From: Actinomycetes bacterium | GTDB taxonomy: Bacteria; Actinomycetota; Acidimicrobiia; Acidimicrobiales; Palsa-688 | Reading direction: 5' to 3' | Length of the DNA: 13,499 nucleotides | Assembly: GCA_021808425.1 (NCBI GenBank) | Contig: JAKBBS010000085.1 | Span: 1 to 13,499, forward strand | Part shown: positions 7,573-13,499 of the stretch, piece by piece | Layout: each line of letters begins with the position of its first letter | Position numbering within the stretch: position 1 is the first letter of the stretch | Made by a program: the position numbers and the translations under genes | Notes under the pieces: generated by a model | Database searches by the model: none | What the model was told of the DNA's origin: nothing | The model's input: the letters and a program-made list of their open reading frames with translations, nothing else

Positions 7573-7601
7573 TCTATACGATCAGTTAGTTTAACCTTCA
7601 A
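7573..7601 (-). promoter_or_regulatory. Sigma-70-type promoter for the binding-protein/transporter operon
   Basis: On the minus strand TTGAAG (7596-7601) is followed after exactly 17 bases by TATAGA (7573-7578). Both boxes match the consensus well, in an AT-rich stretch that stands out from the GC-rich coding DNA. The predicted start near 7566 leaves a leader of about 47 bases before the GTG at 7519. A second TTGAAT lies further upstream. Confidence 0.65.
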
Positions 7602-7619
7602 CTTAACACAATTCAAGTG

Positions 7620-7639
7620 CTGAGGACTCGTGTCGTCAG
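7620..7639 (-). terminator. Imperfect stem-loop overlapping the epimerase stop codon
   Basis: CTGA/TCAG and GAC/GTC arms with one mismatch and a 4-base loop form a short stem around the stop codon (7636-7638) of the epimerase-like gene. There is no U-tract, so it is at best a weak end signal. It could partly separate the upstream operon from the binding-protein promoter. Confidence 0.25.
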
Positions 7640-8655
7640 CTCACGATCAAACGTCGCGCCGCCACCTCCTCCTCCCAGTCGAAGTCCCACGTGGCGTGCC
7701 ACGTCGTATCGGCCAAGGGAGCGCTCAGACGGTCCCATCCCATCGACAGGAACCACTCGTAGGTCTGCTCGTGGCCGCCGCGCAGATCCCGCCCTGCCGG
7801 CAATCCTCCCACCGCTTGCATTTTCGCAGTGCTCAGCACTGCGTGGTGAGCTCTGCCGAACAAGTGGCCGAACGGCGGCCTGGCGAGCTCCACCAGTTCC
7901 GCATCGCTCAGCTCCACGACCATCGGCTCAACGCCGACGATCGAAGCGAGTACCTCCACGTAACGCCGCGACGTGACAGCCTCGGCGGTCACGTTGAACA
8001 CTTCGCCGAGCGCCCTCTCGCATAGCGCGAGCGACGCCATAGCGTCGCAGAGGTCGTCGACGTGGCCGTACGAGCAGGCGACCAAGCCGCCGTGAGGGAC
8101 GAATATCGGACGGCGTTGCAGCAGCCTCAGCCACATTGGCGTTTCCATGTCGAAGATGTTGTTGTGAGGGCCGTAGATAGCTGCCGGCCTCACTATGGTC
8201 GAGGGGAACCTAGAGGTTCGCCAGCGATCGAGGAGCGCTCCTTCGACCATCGCCTTGAACCCGCCGTAGGAGTCAGAACCACTCGGATTGCTCGCCATCT
8301 CCTCGCTCCACGGCATCACCCCGAGCAGGCTCTGGTCGTAGGCCATGATCGAGCTGACGTACAGGTACCGGCCGCACCGGTCCGCAAAGAGGTCCAGTAA
8401 TCCTTCGATATCGGCGCCACCGGCCGCCATGACGAAGCCGGAGACGTCGAAGACGGCGTCCCATTCCATGGAGCCGACCGCCTCGCTCATAGAGGTCAAG
8501 TCCGTCCGGTCTGCCGCAAGCCGTGTCACTCCGGGAGGCAAATCTGACGGTGTACGCCCACGGTTGAGGACCGTGACGTCGCCACCCTCGCGCCAGAGTT
8601 TGTCGACGAGACGGCGCCCTACGAATACCGAGCCACCGAGGACGAGACTCCTCAC
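7636..8655 (-). CDS. NAD-dependent epimerase/dehydratase-like protein (atypical/extended SDR)
   Basis: The 339-residue protein has an N-terminal Rossmann fold with GGSVFVG (7-13) and a basic NRGR after strand 2 (31-34), which suggests NADP or a sugar-nucleotide-like epimerase relative. Then come VFDVSGF (68-74), LYVSS (98-102), Tyr130-x3-Lys134 in YGGFK, and RPAAIYGP (156-163). These are hallmarks of the extended/atypical SDR group. The C-terminal third (about 180-339) is the variable substrate domain, ending in a Trp-rich segment. The GTG start overlaps the LivG stop by four bases (GTGA), so the two are translationally coupled, and no separate ribosome site is evident. It is the last gene of the LLM-SDR-LivG unit, directly before the binding-protein promoter. 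Being locked into a transporter operon suggests it acts on the imported compound; the reaction (epimerisation, dehydration or dehydrogenation) is unknown. Confidence 0.85.
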   Translation of the reverse strand: MRSLVLGGSVFVGRRLVDKLWREGGDVTVLNRGRTPSDLPPGVTRLAADRTDLTSMSEAVGSMEWDAVFDVSGFVMAAGGADIEGLLDLFADRCGRYLYVSSIMAYDQSLLGVMPWSEEMASNPSGSDSYGGFKAMVEGALLDRWRTSRFPSTIVRPAAIYGPHNNIFDMETPMWLRLLQRRPIFVPHGGLVACSYGHVDDLCDAMASLALCERALGEVFNVTAEAVTSRRYVEVLASIVGVEPMVVELSDAELVELARPPFGHLFGRAHHAVLSTAKMQAVGGLPAGRDLRGGHEQTYEWFLSMGWDRLSAPLADTTWHATWDFDWEEEVAARRLIVS

Positions 8656-9461
8656 GTCTGCACCGGCCCAGCGTTCTCGCTTTGTGCCAGCGCCGCCTTG
8701 GCGACTTCGACATCCTTGCGTGCGCTCTCACCTAGGTAGGCGGCGATCACCTTGTCGTCGCCGCGTATCTGGGCGGGCGTTCCTTGGGCTATGAGCCGTC
8801 CGAATTCGATCACGTAGATGTAATCGCAGACTCCTAGTACCAGGCCCATGTCATGGTCGATCAGAAATACCGTCGTCCCGTCGTCTACGATCCGGCGGAG
8901 CCGGTGACCGAGCTCGCGGCTTTCCGTAGTGTCGAGGCCGGCTGCGGGCTCGTCCATCAACACGAGCTTGGGGCTTGCGGCAAGGGCACGGGCGACACCT
9001 ACAAGCTTTCGCTGTCCTTGGGATAGTTCGCCGGGCACCCGCCCTGCTACGTCGAGAAGTTCGAGACGGCGAAGGGCGTCGTCGACCGACTGCACGACCT
9101 TGGTACGATTCGGCCGGACCAGGTCGGCGAGGAAGCCGAGCACGGAGGACTTCTCAGCGGCGACGCGGAGGTTCTCGGTGACAGTGAGGTCGTCGAACAA
9201 CTCGAGTGACTGCCAGGTCCGCACCATTCCGGCACGTGCACGGTCGTGCGGCCCGCTCGACGTCAAGTCCTGCCCGTCGAATACGATCCGGCCTTTCATC
9301 GGCACGAACCCGGTGAGGCCGTCGACGAAGGTGGTCTTGCCTGCTCCGTTGGGCCCTATCAGGCCGACCAGCTGCCCGGCGTGGATGTCCATCGACACGT
9401 CGTCGACAGCTTTAAGCCCCCCGAAGGTCACCGAAAGGTTCTCGGTGTGCAAGAGCGCCAC
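8652..9461 (-). CDS. livG: LivG-type ABC transporter ATP-binding protein
   Basis: This 269-residue ATPase carries Walker [10 protein letters not shown] (36-44), signature LSQGQRK (146-152), Walker B LVLMDEP (166-172) and the switch His203 in IDHDM. The start pattern LSVTFGGLKAVDDVS, the VRTWQSLELFDDLTVTENLRVA stretch (80-101) and the GxLIAQGTP near the end identify LivG rather than LivF. A charged, Ala-rich tail follows residue 245. It should form the cytosolic ATPase heterodimer with LivF (2760-3539), although the two genes are about 5 kb apart and in different transcription units, which is unusual because livG and livF are normally adjacent. The start is GTG at 9461; a GGAG overlapping the stop of the preceding SDR lies 9 bases upstream. 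It overlaps the epimerase-like gene by GTGA. Confidence 0.93.
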   Translation of the reverse strand: MALLHTENLSVTFGGLKAVDDVSMDIHAGQLVGLIGPNGAGKTTFVDGLTGFVPMKGRIVFDGQDLTSSGPHDRARAGMVRTWQSLELFDDLTVTENLRVAAEKSSVLGFLADLVRPNRTKVVQSVDDALRRLELLDVAGRVPGELSQGQRKLVGVARALAASPKLVLMDEPAAGLDTTESRELGHRLRRIVDDGTTVFLIDHDMGLVLGVCDYIYVIEFGRLIAQGTPAQIRGDDKVIAAYLGESARKDVEVAKAALAQSENAGPVQT

Positions 9462-9467
9462 CGCCGG

Positions 9468-10454
9468 CTACTCCGCTGCCTCGGATGGCACTCCGTAGTG
9501 GATCCCCGGGACCCCGCCGGCCCACGGCGCCAGGCGCTCCGGTAGGGCGGCGAGGCCCTCGTAGGTGTCCCCGACGGTGGGCGCTCCGAGCATTTCGCCC
9601 CAGCCGTGGTGCCCCGGTCGGATCTGGTAATAGCCGTTCGAAGCGTTCGTACCGCCGTCGACCAGCAGGTTGAGACCCGTTACGTAGCTCGAAGCGTCAG
9701 ACGCCAAGAAGAGCAACGGACCGAGAAGCTCCTCAGCGCTCCCGACCCTACGCATGGGCGTCCGGCTCGCTATGTACTCGCTCACCCCGAGAGCGTCTAG
9801 CGCCGGCGCGGTCATCGGTGTAACGATGAAGCCAGGAGATATGGCGTTGACGCGCACGCCGCGGTCTGCCCACTCGCAGCCGAGTTGGTAGGTGAGGTTG
9901 AGCAGGCCACCTTTAGCGCCGGTATAGGCGATCACGTTGAGCTCGTTTGCACCGCTGGCCATGATCGAGCAGATATTGATGATCGAGCCGCTTCCGGCTG
10001 CAAGCATGTGTCGGCCGGCGTCCCTTGCGAGCATGAAGGCGCCGAAAAGGTCGACGTCTACAATCCGTCGAAAAGTCTCCATGTCGAAGTTCTCTGCCGG
10101 CAGTCCTCGCATATCGGAGATTCCGGCGTTGTTGACGAGCACGTCGATCTTGCCGTCGCGTTCGATGGCGGCATCGATGATCCGCTTCACGCCTTGTTCA
10201 TCGGATACGTCGGCAACCACCGGGGTCGCAACGACGCCGAGCGCGGCGCACTCCGAGGTGACCGCATCCAGGCTGTCTTTGCTTCTCGCAGCAAGGATCA
10301 GATCGGCGCCCGCCGAAGCCAACCCTTTGGCCATGGTCTCGCCCAGCCCGTAGCTTGCGCCGGTCAACACGACCGTCTTGCCCGTCAGATCAAACAATTT
10401 CGACGCAAGCCCGTGGGCGGGCTTTGCACCGTTAGATGACGTCACTGTAGGCAT
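9468..10454 (-). CDS. Short-chain dehydrogenase/reductase with C-terminal extension and Asn-to-Asp tetrad change
   Basis: The product has 328 residues against about 250-280 for classical SDRs. It has TGASYGLG (31-38), a basic AARS after strand 2 (55-58) favouring NADP, NNAG (108-111), catalytic Ser163 and Tyr177-x3-Lys181 (YTGAK). The conserved Asn of the VNLxG motif is Asp135 here (VDLFG). The core ends at VDGG (265-268). The next roughly 60 residues, rich in Gly, Pro, Trp and His with YYQIRPGHHGWGEM, form a tail I do not recognise. An N-terminal stretch of about 20 residues precedes the first strand. It starts 7 bases after the LLM oxidoreductase gene, with GAGAGGA very close to the ATG at 10454, and ends 6 bases before livG. 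A ketone/alcohol redox step next to the LLM reaction is a reasonable inference; the substrate is unknown. Confidence 0.9.
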   Translation of the reverse strand: MPTVTSSNGAKPAHGLASKLFDLTGKTVVLTGASYGLGETMAKGLASAGADLILAARSKDSLDAVTSECAALGVVATPVVADVSDEQGVKRIIDAAIERDGKIDVLVNNAGISDMRGLPAENFDMETFRRIVDVDLFGAFMLARDAGRHMLAAGSGSIINICSIMASGANELNVIAYTGAKGGLLNLTYQLGCEWADRGVRVNAISPGFIVTPMTAPALDALGVSEYIASRTPMRRVGSAEELLGPLLFLASDASSYVTGLNLLVDGGTNASNGYYQIRPGHHGWGEMLGAPTVGDTYEGLAALPERLAPWAGGVPGIHYGVPSEAAE

Positions 10455-10461
10455 ATCCTCT

Positions 10462-11511
10462 CTAGCTTCCTGAAAGCTTCGCGACGATTGGAGCGAAGTC
10501 CTGCATCGTCCGATCGGACACCGTCACGTAGCTGATGTGATACCGCTCGCGACGCTCCAATAGCCGCTCGACGATCTCGTCAGGCGACCCGACGAGCACA
10601 TGAGGATGCTCGGCCAGGTCCCGGGGATCCATCCCGAACGCCGAAGCCATCTCAGCTGCCTTTGCACCGGTCTGGGAGCCGCCCGAAGTGACAGCGGTGA
10701 AATAGGCGCCGATCTCCAACTCGATCGAGTCGAAGCGCTCCCCTGCGGCTTCCCGGATCCAGCCGATCTTGCGATCTGTCTCCCGAGCGACGGAACCAAG
10801 CACTGATGGCGCGCCAAGCTTGCCTGACGAGTTGTCGAAGTTGAGGCTCACGATATCTGCCTCGCGTGCGGCGAGGCTCAGAACCTTTTTCGCTCCTCCG
10901 CCGATCATGATCGGGGGACGAGGTCGCTGCACCGGCAAAGGTACCCCCGAGTAACCGCTCACCTGGACGTGTCGCCCTGCCAAAGCGATCGGCTCGCCAC
11001 TAAAGTGCGCTTTTAGCAGTGCCGTCACCTCCCCGAGGCGCTCGATGCGTAGCGAAGCGGGATCCCAGCTGATTCCCATCGCCTCGTATTCCGCCCGGAT
11101 CCAACCAGCCCCGAGTCCGAGCTCGAGTCGCCCTTCGGAAAGCAGGTCAAGGGTAGCCGCTTCCTTAGCGAGGACCGCCGGATGGTGGTAATCGACACAA
11201 AGCACCCGTGCGCCGATGCGCAGAGTCTGCGTCGCCTCGGCAGCCACTGCCATCGCCGGGACAGCGGCAAGCGTCTGCACCGGATGCCCCGTCTCGGATT
11301 GGACCGCCCCAGGCCCGAAATAGTGATCGGCAAGGTGGAGCGCGGAGTACCCGAGATCCTCAACCGTTCGCGCCGTGTCGCGCCACTGCTTCGCTCCATC
11401 CGCCTGGTAGGCCTGAACGGCGAATCTGAAAGGTCTTGTCGGCTGCAACACTTCCCCCGAGGTCTGGTCCGCCCTCCGGCGCCAAGCCGGACGTGGCAGA
11501 TACTTCGTCAT
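10462..11511 (-). CDS. LLM-class F420-dependent oxidoreductase (MSMEG_2516-like family)
   Basis: The 349-residue protein is a bacterial luciferase-like TIM barrel. The sequence starts its core at PFRFAVQAY (27-35), continues with DLGYSALHLADHYF (52-65), TLRIGARVLCVDYHHPAVLAKEAATLDLLSEGRLELGLGAGW spanning 96-137, and IMIGGGAKKVL (201-211). This pattern, with F420 rather than FMN expected from the family, is typical of mycobacterial and actinobacterial members. The substrate is unknown; relatives oxidise or reduce alcohols, ketones and other organics. The ATG at 11511 has no ribosome site in front, and the first 26 residues are a basic tail absent from the family core. A TTG at codon 22 (11448-11446) has GGGGGA about 5 bases upstream and may be the true start. 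It leads the operon with the SDR, LivG and epimerase genes and is divergent from the NIPSNAP gene. Confidence 0.88.
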   Translation of the reverse strand: MTKYLPRPAWRRRADQTSGEVLQPTRPFRFAVQAYQADGAKQWRDTARTVEDLGYSALHLADHYFGPGAVQSETGHPVQTLAAVPAMAVAAEATQTLRIGARVLCVDYHHPAVLAKEAATLDLLSEGRLELGLGAGWIRAEYEAMGISWDPASLRIERLGEVTALLKAHFSGEPIALAGRHVQVSGYSGVPLPVQRPRPPIMIGGGAKKVLSLAAREADIVSLNFDNSSGKLGAPSVLGSVARETDRKIGWIREAAGERFDSIELEIGAYFTAVTSGGSQTGAKAAEMASAFGMDPRDLAEHPHVLVGSPDEIVERLLERRERYHISYVTVSDRTMQDFAPIVAKLSGS

Positions 11512-11563
11512 CTAAGCACCAGCCACGTGCCCAGTCAAGAACCTACTGCCTGATTAATATGTT

Positions 11564-11593
11564 TTGACGGCCGGTCCCGCCGTACGGTAAAAC
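11564..11593 (+). promoter_or_regulatory. Candidate promoter of the NIPSNAP gene
   Basis: TTGACG (11564-11569) matches a -35 box. TAAAAC (11588-11593), after 18 bases, is a moderate -10. The predicted start near 11600 leaves a 30-base leader with AAGGAG at 11614-11619, 10 bases before the ATG at 11630. An AT-rich block (11551-11566) lies just upstream and may serve the divergent gene. Confidence 0.45.
11567..11583. promoter_or_regulatory. Inverted repeat in the divergent promoter region (candidate operator)
   Basis: ACGGC (11567-11571) and GCCGT (11579-11583) form an inverted repeat with a 7-base spacer, overlapping the -35 box and spacer of the plus-strand promoter. A second perfect palindrome, CCGTACGG (11580-11587), overlaps its right arm. 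Such a site would suit a dimeric repressor (TetR or GntR type), but no regulator gene is in the window. Confidence 0.4.
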
Positions 11594-11629
11594 CTTGCCC
11601 AGATCAGGACGACAAGGAGAAAGTTACCG

Positions 11630-11938
11630 ATGGGATACATGCTGGCACGCCTGCAGGTCCGCCCCGGCCGTGTCGCAGCCTTGACCGAGATAATGAGCCA
11701 TATGACTCCGGTTCTCGAACGCCAAGGCTGGACGCTCGTCGGTGCCTATCAAACGACGATCGGACGCTTCAACGAGATCTGGGACCTCTGGGATATCGGC
11801 GGGGACGCCTCAGGCATTGCCACCGGATTATCCGAGGCGCGCAACGACCCCGAGTTCGCCGAGTGGGCAGCGAAGCTTCCCGAGGTCGTCGAATCAGAAG
11901 AAACCCGCTACATGGAGAAACTCAACTACGGCAAATGA
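11630..11938 (+). CDS. NIPSNAP-like dimeric alpha-beta-barrel protein
   Basis: This 102-residue protein has the ferredoxin-like pattern of the NIPSNAP/dimeric alpha-beta-barrel superfamily. A first strand YMLARLQVRPG (3-13) leads to helix VAALTEIMSHMTPVLERQG (15-33), then WTLVGAYQTTIGRFNEIWDLWDIG (34-57), the signature strand pair with an Asn-Glu-Ile-Trp core. A helix with DPEFAEWAAKLPEVV (73-87) follows. It is the only plus-strand gene, preceded by AAGGAG, and ends 11 bases before the stop codon of the convergent SDR. Small proteins of this fold sit near monooxygenase and SDR genes in catabolic clusters, often with unclear roles: isomerase, cofactor-free oxygenase or ligand carrier. The fold is well supported; the function is not. 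Its different direction from both flanking operons suggests separate control, possibly shared with the LLM operon through the divergent region. Confidence 0.82.
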   Translation: MGYMLARLQVRPGRVAALTEIMSHMTPVLERQGWTLVGAYQTTIGRFNEIWDLWDIGGDASGIATGLSEARNDPEFAEWAAKLPEVVESEETRYMEKLNYGK

Positions 11939-11952
11939 GGCCTCGGCCCTCA
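11936..11952. terminator. Short stem spanning the two convergent stop codons
   Basis: TGAGG (11936-11940) pairs with CCTCA (11948-11952) around a 7-base loop. The arms contain the TGA stops of both convergent genes. No U-tract is visible on either side, so any termination activity is uncertain. Confidence 0.25.
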
Positions 11953-12801
11953 GACGGGTAGACCGCGACCGCCGGCCTCACGCAGAAGCGGCCGATGCCC
12001 TGCGTACAGTCCCTGGCCCGGCTCCGCGCCTTCTGGTGTGCCGGAGATCAGCCCGCCGTCTACCGACATCGTGATCCCACTCACGAAGCCGGCCCTGTCG
12101 CTCGATAGCCACACAGCTGCCTCCGCTATGTCCTCGGCTGTGCCGTAGCGGCCTTTGAGCGGGCTGATCCGCTCGAAGACGTCGATTCGATCGGTAGCTT
12201 TGGGGTCGCCGAGCGCTGCGTCGGCGAACATGGGGGTGGCGTGCTTACCGGGGGCTATCGCATTGACCCTGATACCCCAAGGTCCAAGCTCGGCGGCGAC
12301 GTTGCGGGTAAACCCGACGATCGCTGCTTTGCATCCAGCGTACACGTGTGGTCCCAACCCGCCGCGCAGCCCAACGCAGCTGGTGGTCGAGAGGATCACC
12401 CCGCTACGGCGGGGTTTCATGACGCGGGCTGCATGCTTCATGCCGAGAAAGACCGATCGCATGAGAACCGCGACCGTAAAGTCGTATTCGTCGAGGGGGA
12501 TCTCGTCGATTGGTCCGATCGCCCCCACTATCCCGGCGTTGTTGAACATGACATCGACCTTGCCGAATGCGGACACGGCTTCGTCTACGAGCCCTGCAAC
12601 GTCCTGCTCGCTCCTGACGTCGCAGCGGACATAGCGCGCAGCGTCGCCAAGCTCGGCGGCGAGCCTCTCACCAGCCGCGTCTTGGATGTCGGCGAGGACG
12701 ACCGATGCGCCCTCCTCGACTGCCAGGCGCGCGGCCGAGGCGCCGATACCGCTGGCACCGCCGGTCACCACGAAGGTCTTGCCTGCGATCAGTCCTGTCA
12801 T
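11950..12801 (-). CDS. Short-chain dehydrogenase/reductase lacking the tetrad Asn
   Basis: From ATG at 12801 the protein is 283 residues. It has TGGASGIG (13-20), ADIQ after strand 2 (D38, NAD preference), NNAG (87-90), catalytic Ser141 and Tyr154-x3-Lys158 in YAGCK. The region usually reading VNLRGVFLGMKHAARVM reads VLMRSVFLGMKHAARVM (112-128), so the conserved Asn is Leu113. The core ends at SVDGG (246-250), with a 33-residue Gly/Pro/Arg tail. This type resembles SDRs of actinobacterial steroid, terpene and diol metabolism, though the substrate is not decidable here. The frame is open up to 12873, but the ATG at 12801 overlaps the ThuA stop (ATGA), fits the family start and avoids running into the upstream gene. 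It is co-transcribed with the ThuA-like gene and convergent with the NIPSNAP gene. Confidence 0.9.
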   Translation of the reverse strand: MTGLIAGKTFVVTGGASGIGASAARLAVEEGASVVLADIQDAAGERLAAELGDAARYVRCDVRSEQDVAGLVDEAVSAFGKVDVMFNNAGIVGAIGPIDEIPLDEYDFTVAVLMRSVFLGMKHAARVMKPRRSGVILSTTSCVGLRGGLGPHVYAGCKAAIVGFTRNVAAELGPWGIRVNAIAPGKHATPMFADAALGDPKATDRIDVFERISPLKGRYGTAEDIAEAAVWLSSDRAGFVSGITMSVDGGLISGTPEGAEPGQGLYAGHRPLLREAGGRGLPV

Positions 12802-13499
12802 TCGAACTCCTCCGATCCGGTCATCCACCGGACTCCCCGGCGAAGCAGAACACGATACGTCTCTGATGCCCACGATCCCCTGTCCACGGTCGGCCAGTAA
12901 TCGACGACCGGCACCATGTCGTAGTGGCCGCGGCAGTGTCCCAACGTCAGGTACAGCACTTCGCCTGCGCCGACCGGGTGGAGGTACATCACTGCGTGTC
13001 GGCGCGGCTCCAGCCAGGACGATTCGACGAAGCCTTTCGCCTCACCCACGAACTCGGCGTGTAGGAGCATCTGGATTTCGCCGTGCATCTCGGAAAGGTA
13101 AAGCTCGTCCGAGGTCTCGAAGGCGGCTAGTCCGGACACCAAAGGGTGATCGGGCTGCGTGACCTGCACCTGGTAGGGAGCGATCGGCGGGTGGGCTACG
13201 AACTGGCTACCGAGCGTCTCGGCTAGTTTGGGGATCACCCTCGGCGCGACCACACCGTCAGGAGTGAGGTCGAGCGCCGAGTTGGTTCCGTGCAGCGCGA
13301 ACCAGCGCCCTCCCGCTCTGACCCATTCCGCCAGCGCCTCCTGCTCGGCCTCCGTCGGCCTCACGTCGCAGGTGTAGGTGATCAGACACGTCGAGGCGTC
13401 CAACGCCCCGAGGTCCCTGTAGTCGTTGCTTACAGTCGTACGGATGCGCTCGTCGCTCGCCAGAAGATTGAGAAGCTCCAGGCGTGCGTAGTCGAAGTC
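12798..13499 (-). CDS. ThuA-like protein, 5' end cut by the window edge
   Basis: The visible 233 residues carry the ThuA (trehalose-utilisation-like, glutamine-amidotransferase-fold) pattern. DFDYARLELLNLL lies at the very edge, then LDASTCLITYTCDVRPT, LAEWVRAGGRWFALHGTNSAL, SQFVAHPP, VTQPDHPLVSGL, DELYLSE and VGAGEVLYLTLGHCRGHYDMV. The frame is open to base 13499 with family-like sequence before any start codon, so the gene begins right of the window. The TTG at 13403 is internal, not a start. ThuA-like proteins are common beside sugar or polyol oxidoreductases, but their reaction is generally undefined. The stop overlaps the SDR start by ATGA, so the two form one unit. It probably acts in the same pathway as that SDR; this is inference. 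Confidence 0.88.
   Translation of the reverse strand, partial: DFDYARLELLNLLASDERIRTTVSNDYRDLGALDASTCLITYTCDVRPTEAEQEALAEWVRAGGRWFALHGTNSALDLTPDGVVAPRVIPKLAETLGSQFVAHPPIAPYQVQVTQPDHPLVSGLAAFETSDELYLSEMHGEIQMLLHAEFVGEAKGFVESSWLEPRRHAVMYLHPVGAGEVLYLTLGHCRGHYDMVPVVDYWPTVDRGSWASETYRVLLRRGVRWMTGSEEFE

Noticed and set aside
12802..12873. N-terminal extension of the SDR to a start at 12873
   Set aside because: It lies within the ThuA-like coding region and adds non-family residues; ATG 12801 forms the typical ATGA overlap.
12241..12900. Plus-strand open frame of 219 codons
   Set aside because: It is antisense to the SDR with intact Rossmann and Tyr-Lys motifs and shows no domain pattern.
1..13499. 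CRISPR arrays, IS elements, tRNA/rRNA genes, prophage or toxin-antitoxin systems
   Set aside because: I saw no regularly spaced repeats, terminal inverted repeats with transposase, tRNA-like cloverleaf or matching protein motifs on either strand.

Overview
The window is GC-rich, densely packed and almost entirely coded on the minus strand. It looks like chromosomal DNA of a high-GC actinobacterium. The clues are an F420-type luciferase-like oxidoreductase of a family best known from mycobacteria, a PNPOx-like split-barrel protein, a fused LivH-LivM permease, frequent GTG starts and many short-chain dehydrogenases. An acidimicrobial or mycobacterium-like lineage is a guess; no rRNA or other marker gene is present to settle it. 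I see no IS element, CRISPR array, tRNA or phage gene.

Layout, in the direction of minus-strand transcription (right to left). (1) 13499-11950: a ThuA-like protein, cut by the right edge, overlaps by ATGA with a short-chain dehydrogenase (SDR). (2) 11630-11938: a small NIPSNAP/dimeric alpha-beta-barrel protein is the only plus-strand gene. It converges on the SDR and diverges from the next operon across a 118-base intergenic region with a promoter and an inverted repeat. (3) 11511-7636: an LLM-class F420-type oxidoreductase, an SDR, the ABC ATPase LivG and an NAD-dependent epimerase-like protein, with gaps of at most 7 bases or overlaps. (4) 7519-132: a lipoprotein substrate-binding protein with its own promoter, then after a large hairpin the fused LivH-LivM permease, the ABC ATPase LivF, a SnoaL-like protein, an SDR, a SnoaL-ABM fusion and a PNPOx-like protein. 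(5) 1-131 is non-coding and may hold a promoter for a gene to the left.

Taken together, a complete branched-chain-amino-acid-type (HAAT family) ABC importer (binding protein, LivH-LivM, LivG, LivF) is interleaved with redox and small-barrel enzymes: three SDRs, an epimerase-like dehydrogenase, an F420-type monooxygenase or dehydrogenase, a PNPOx-like protein, two SnoaL folds and two dimeric alpha-beta-barrel (ABM/NIPSNAP) folds. The simplest reading is an uptake-and-oxidation module for an organic substrate carrying alcohol or ketone groups, such as a terpenoid, steroid-like or aromatic compound, rather than amino-acid import. The substrate cannot be read from the sequence. No CoA ligase, ring-cleavage enzyme or regulator gene lies in the window, so the pathway presumably continues outside it.
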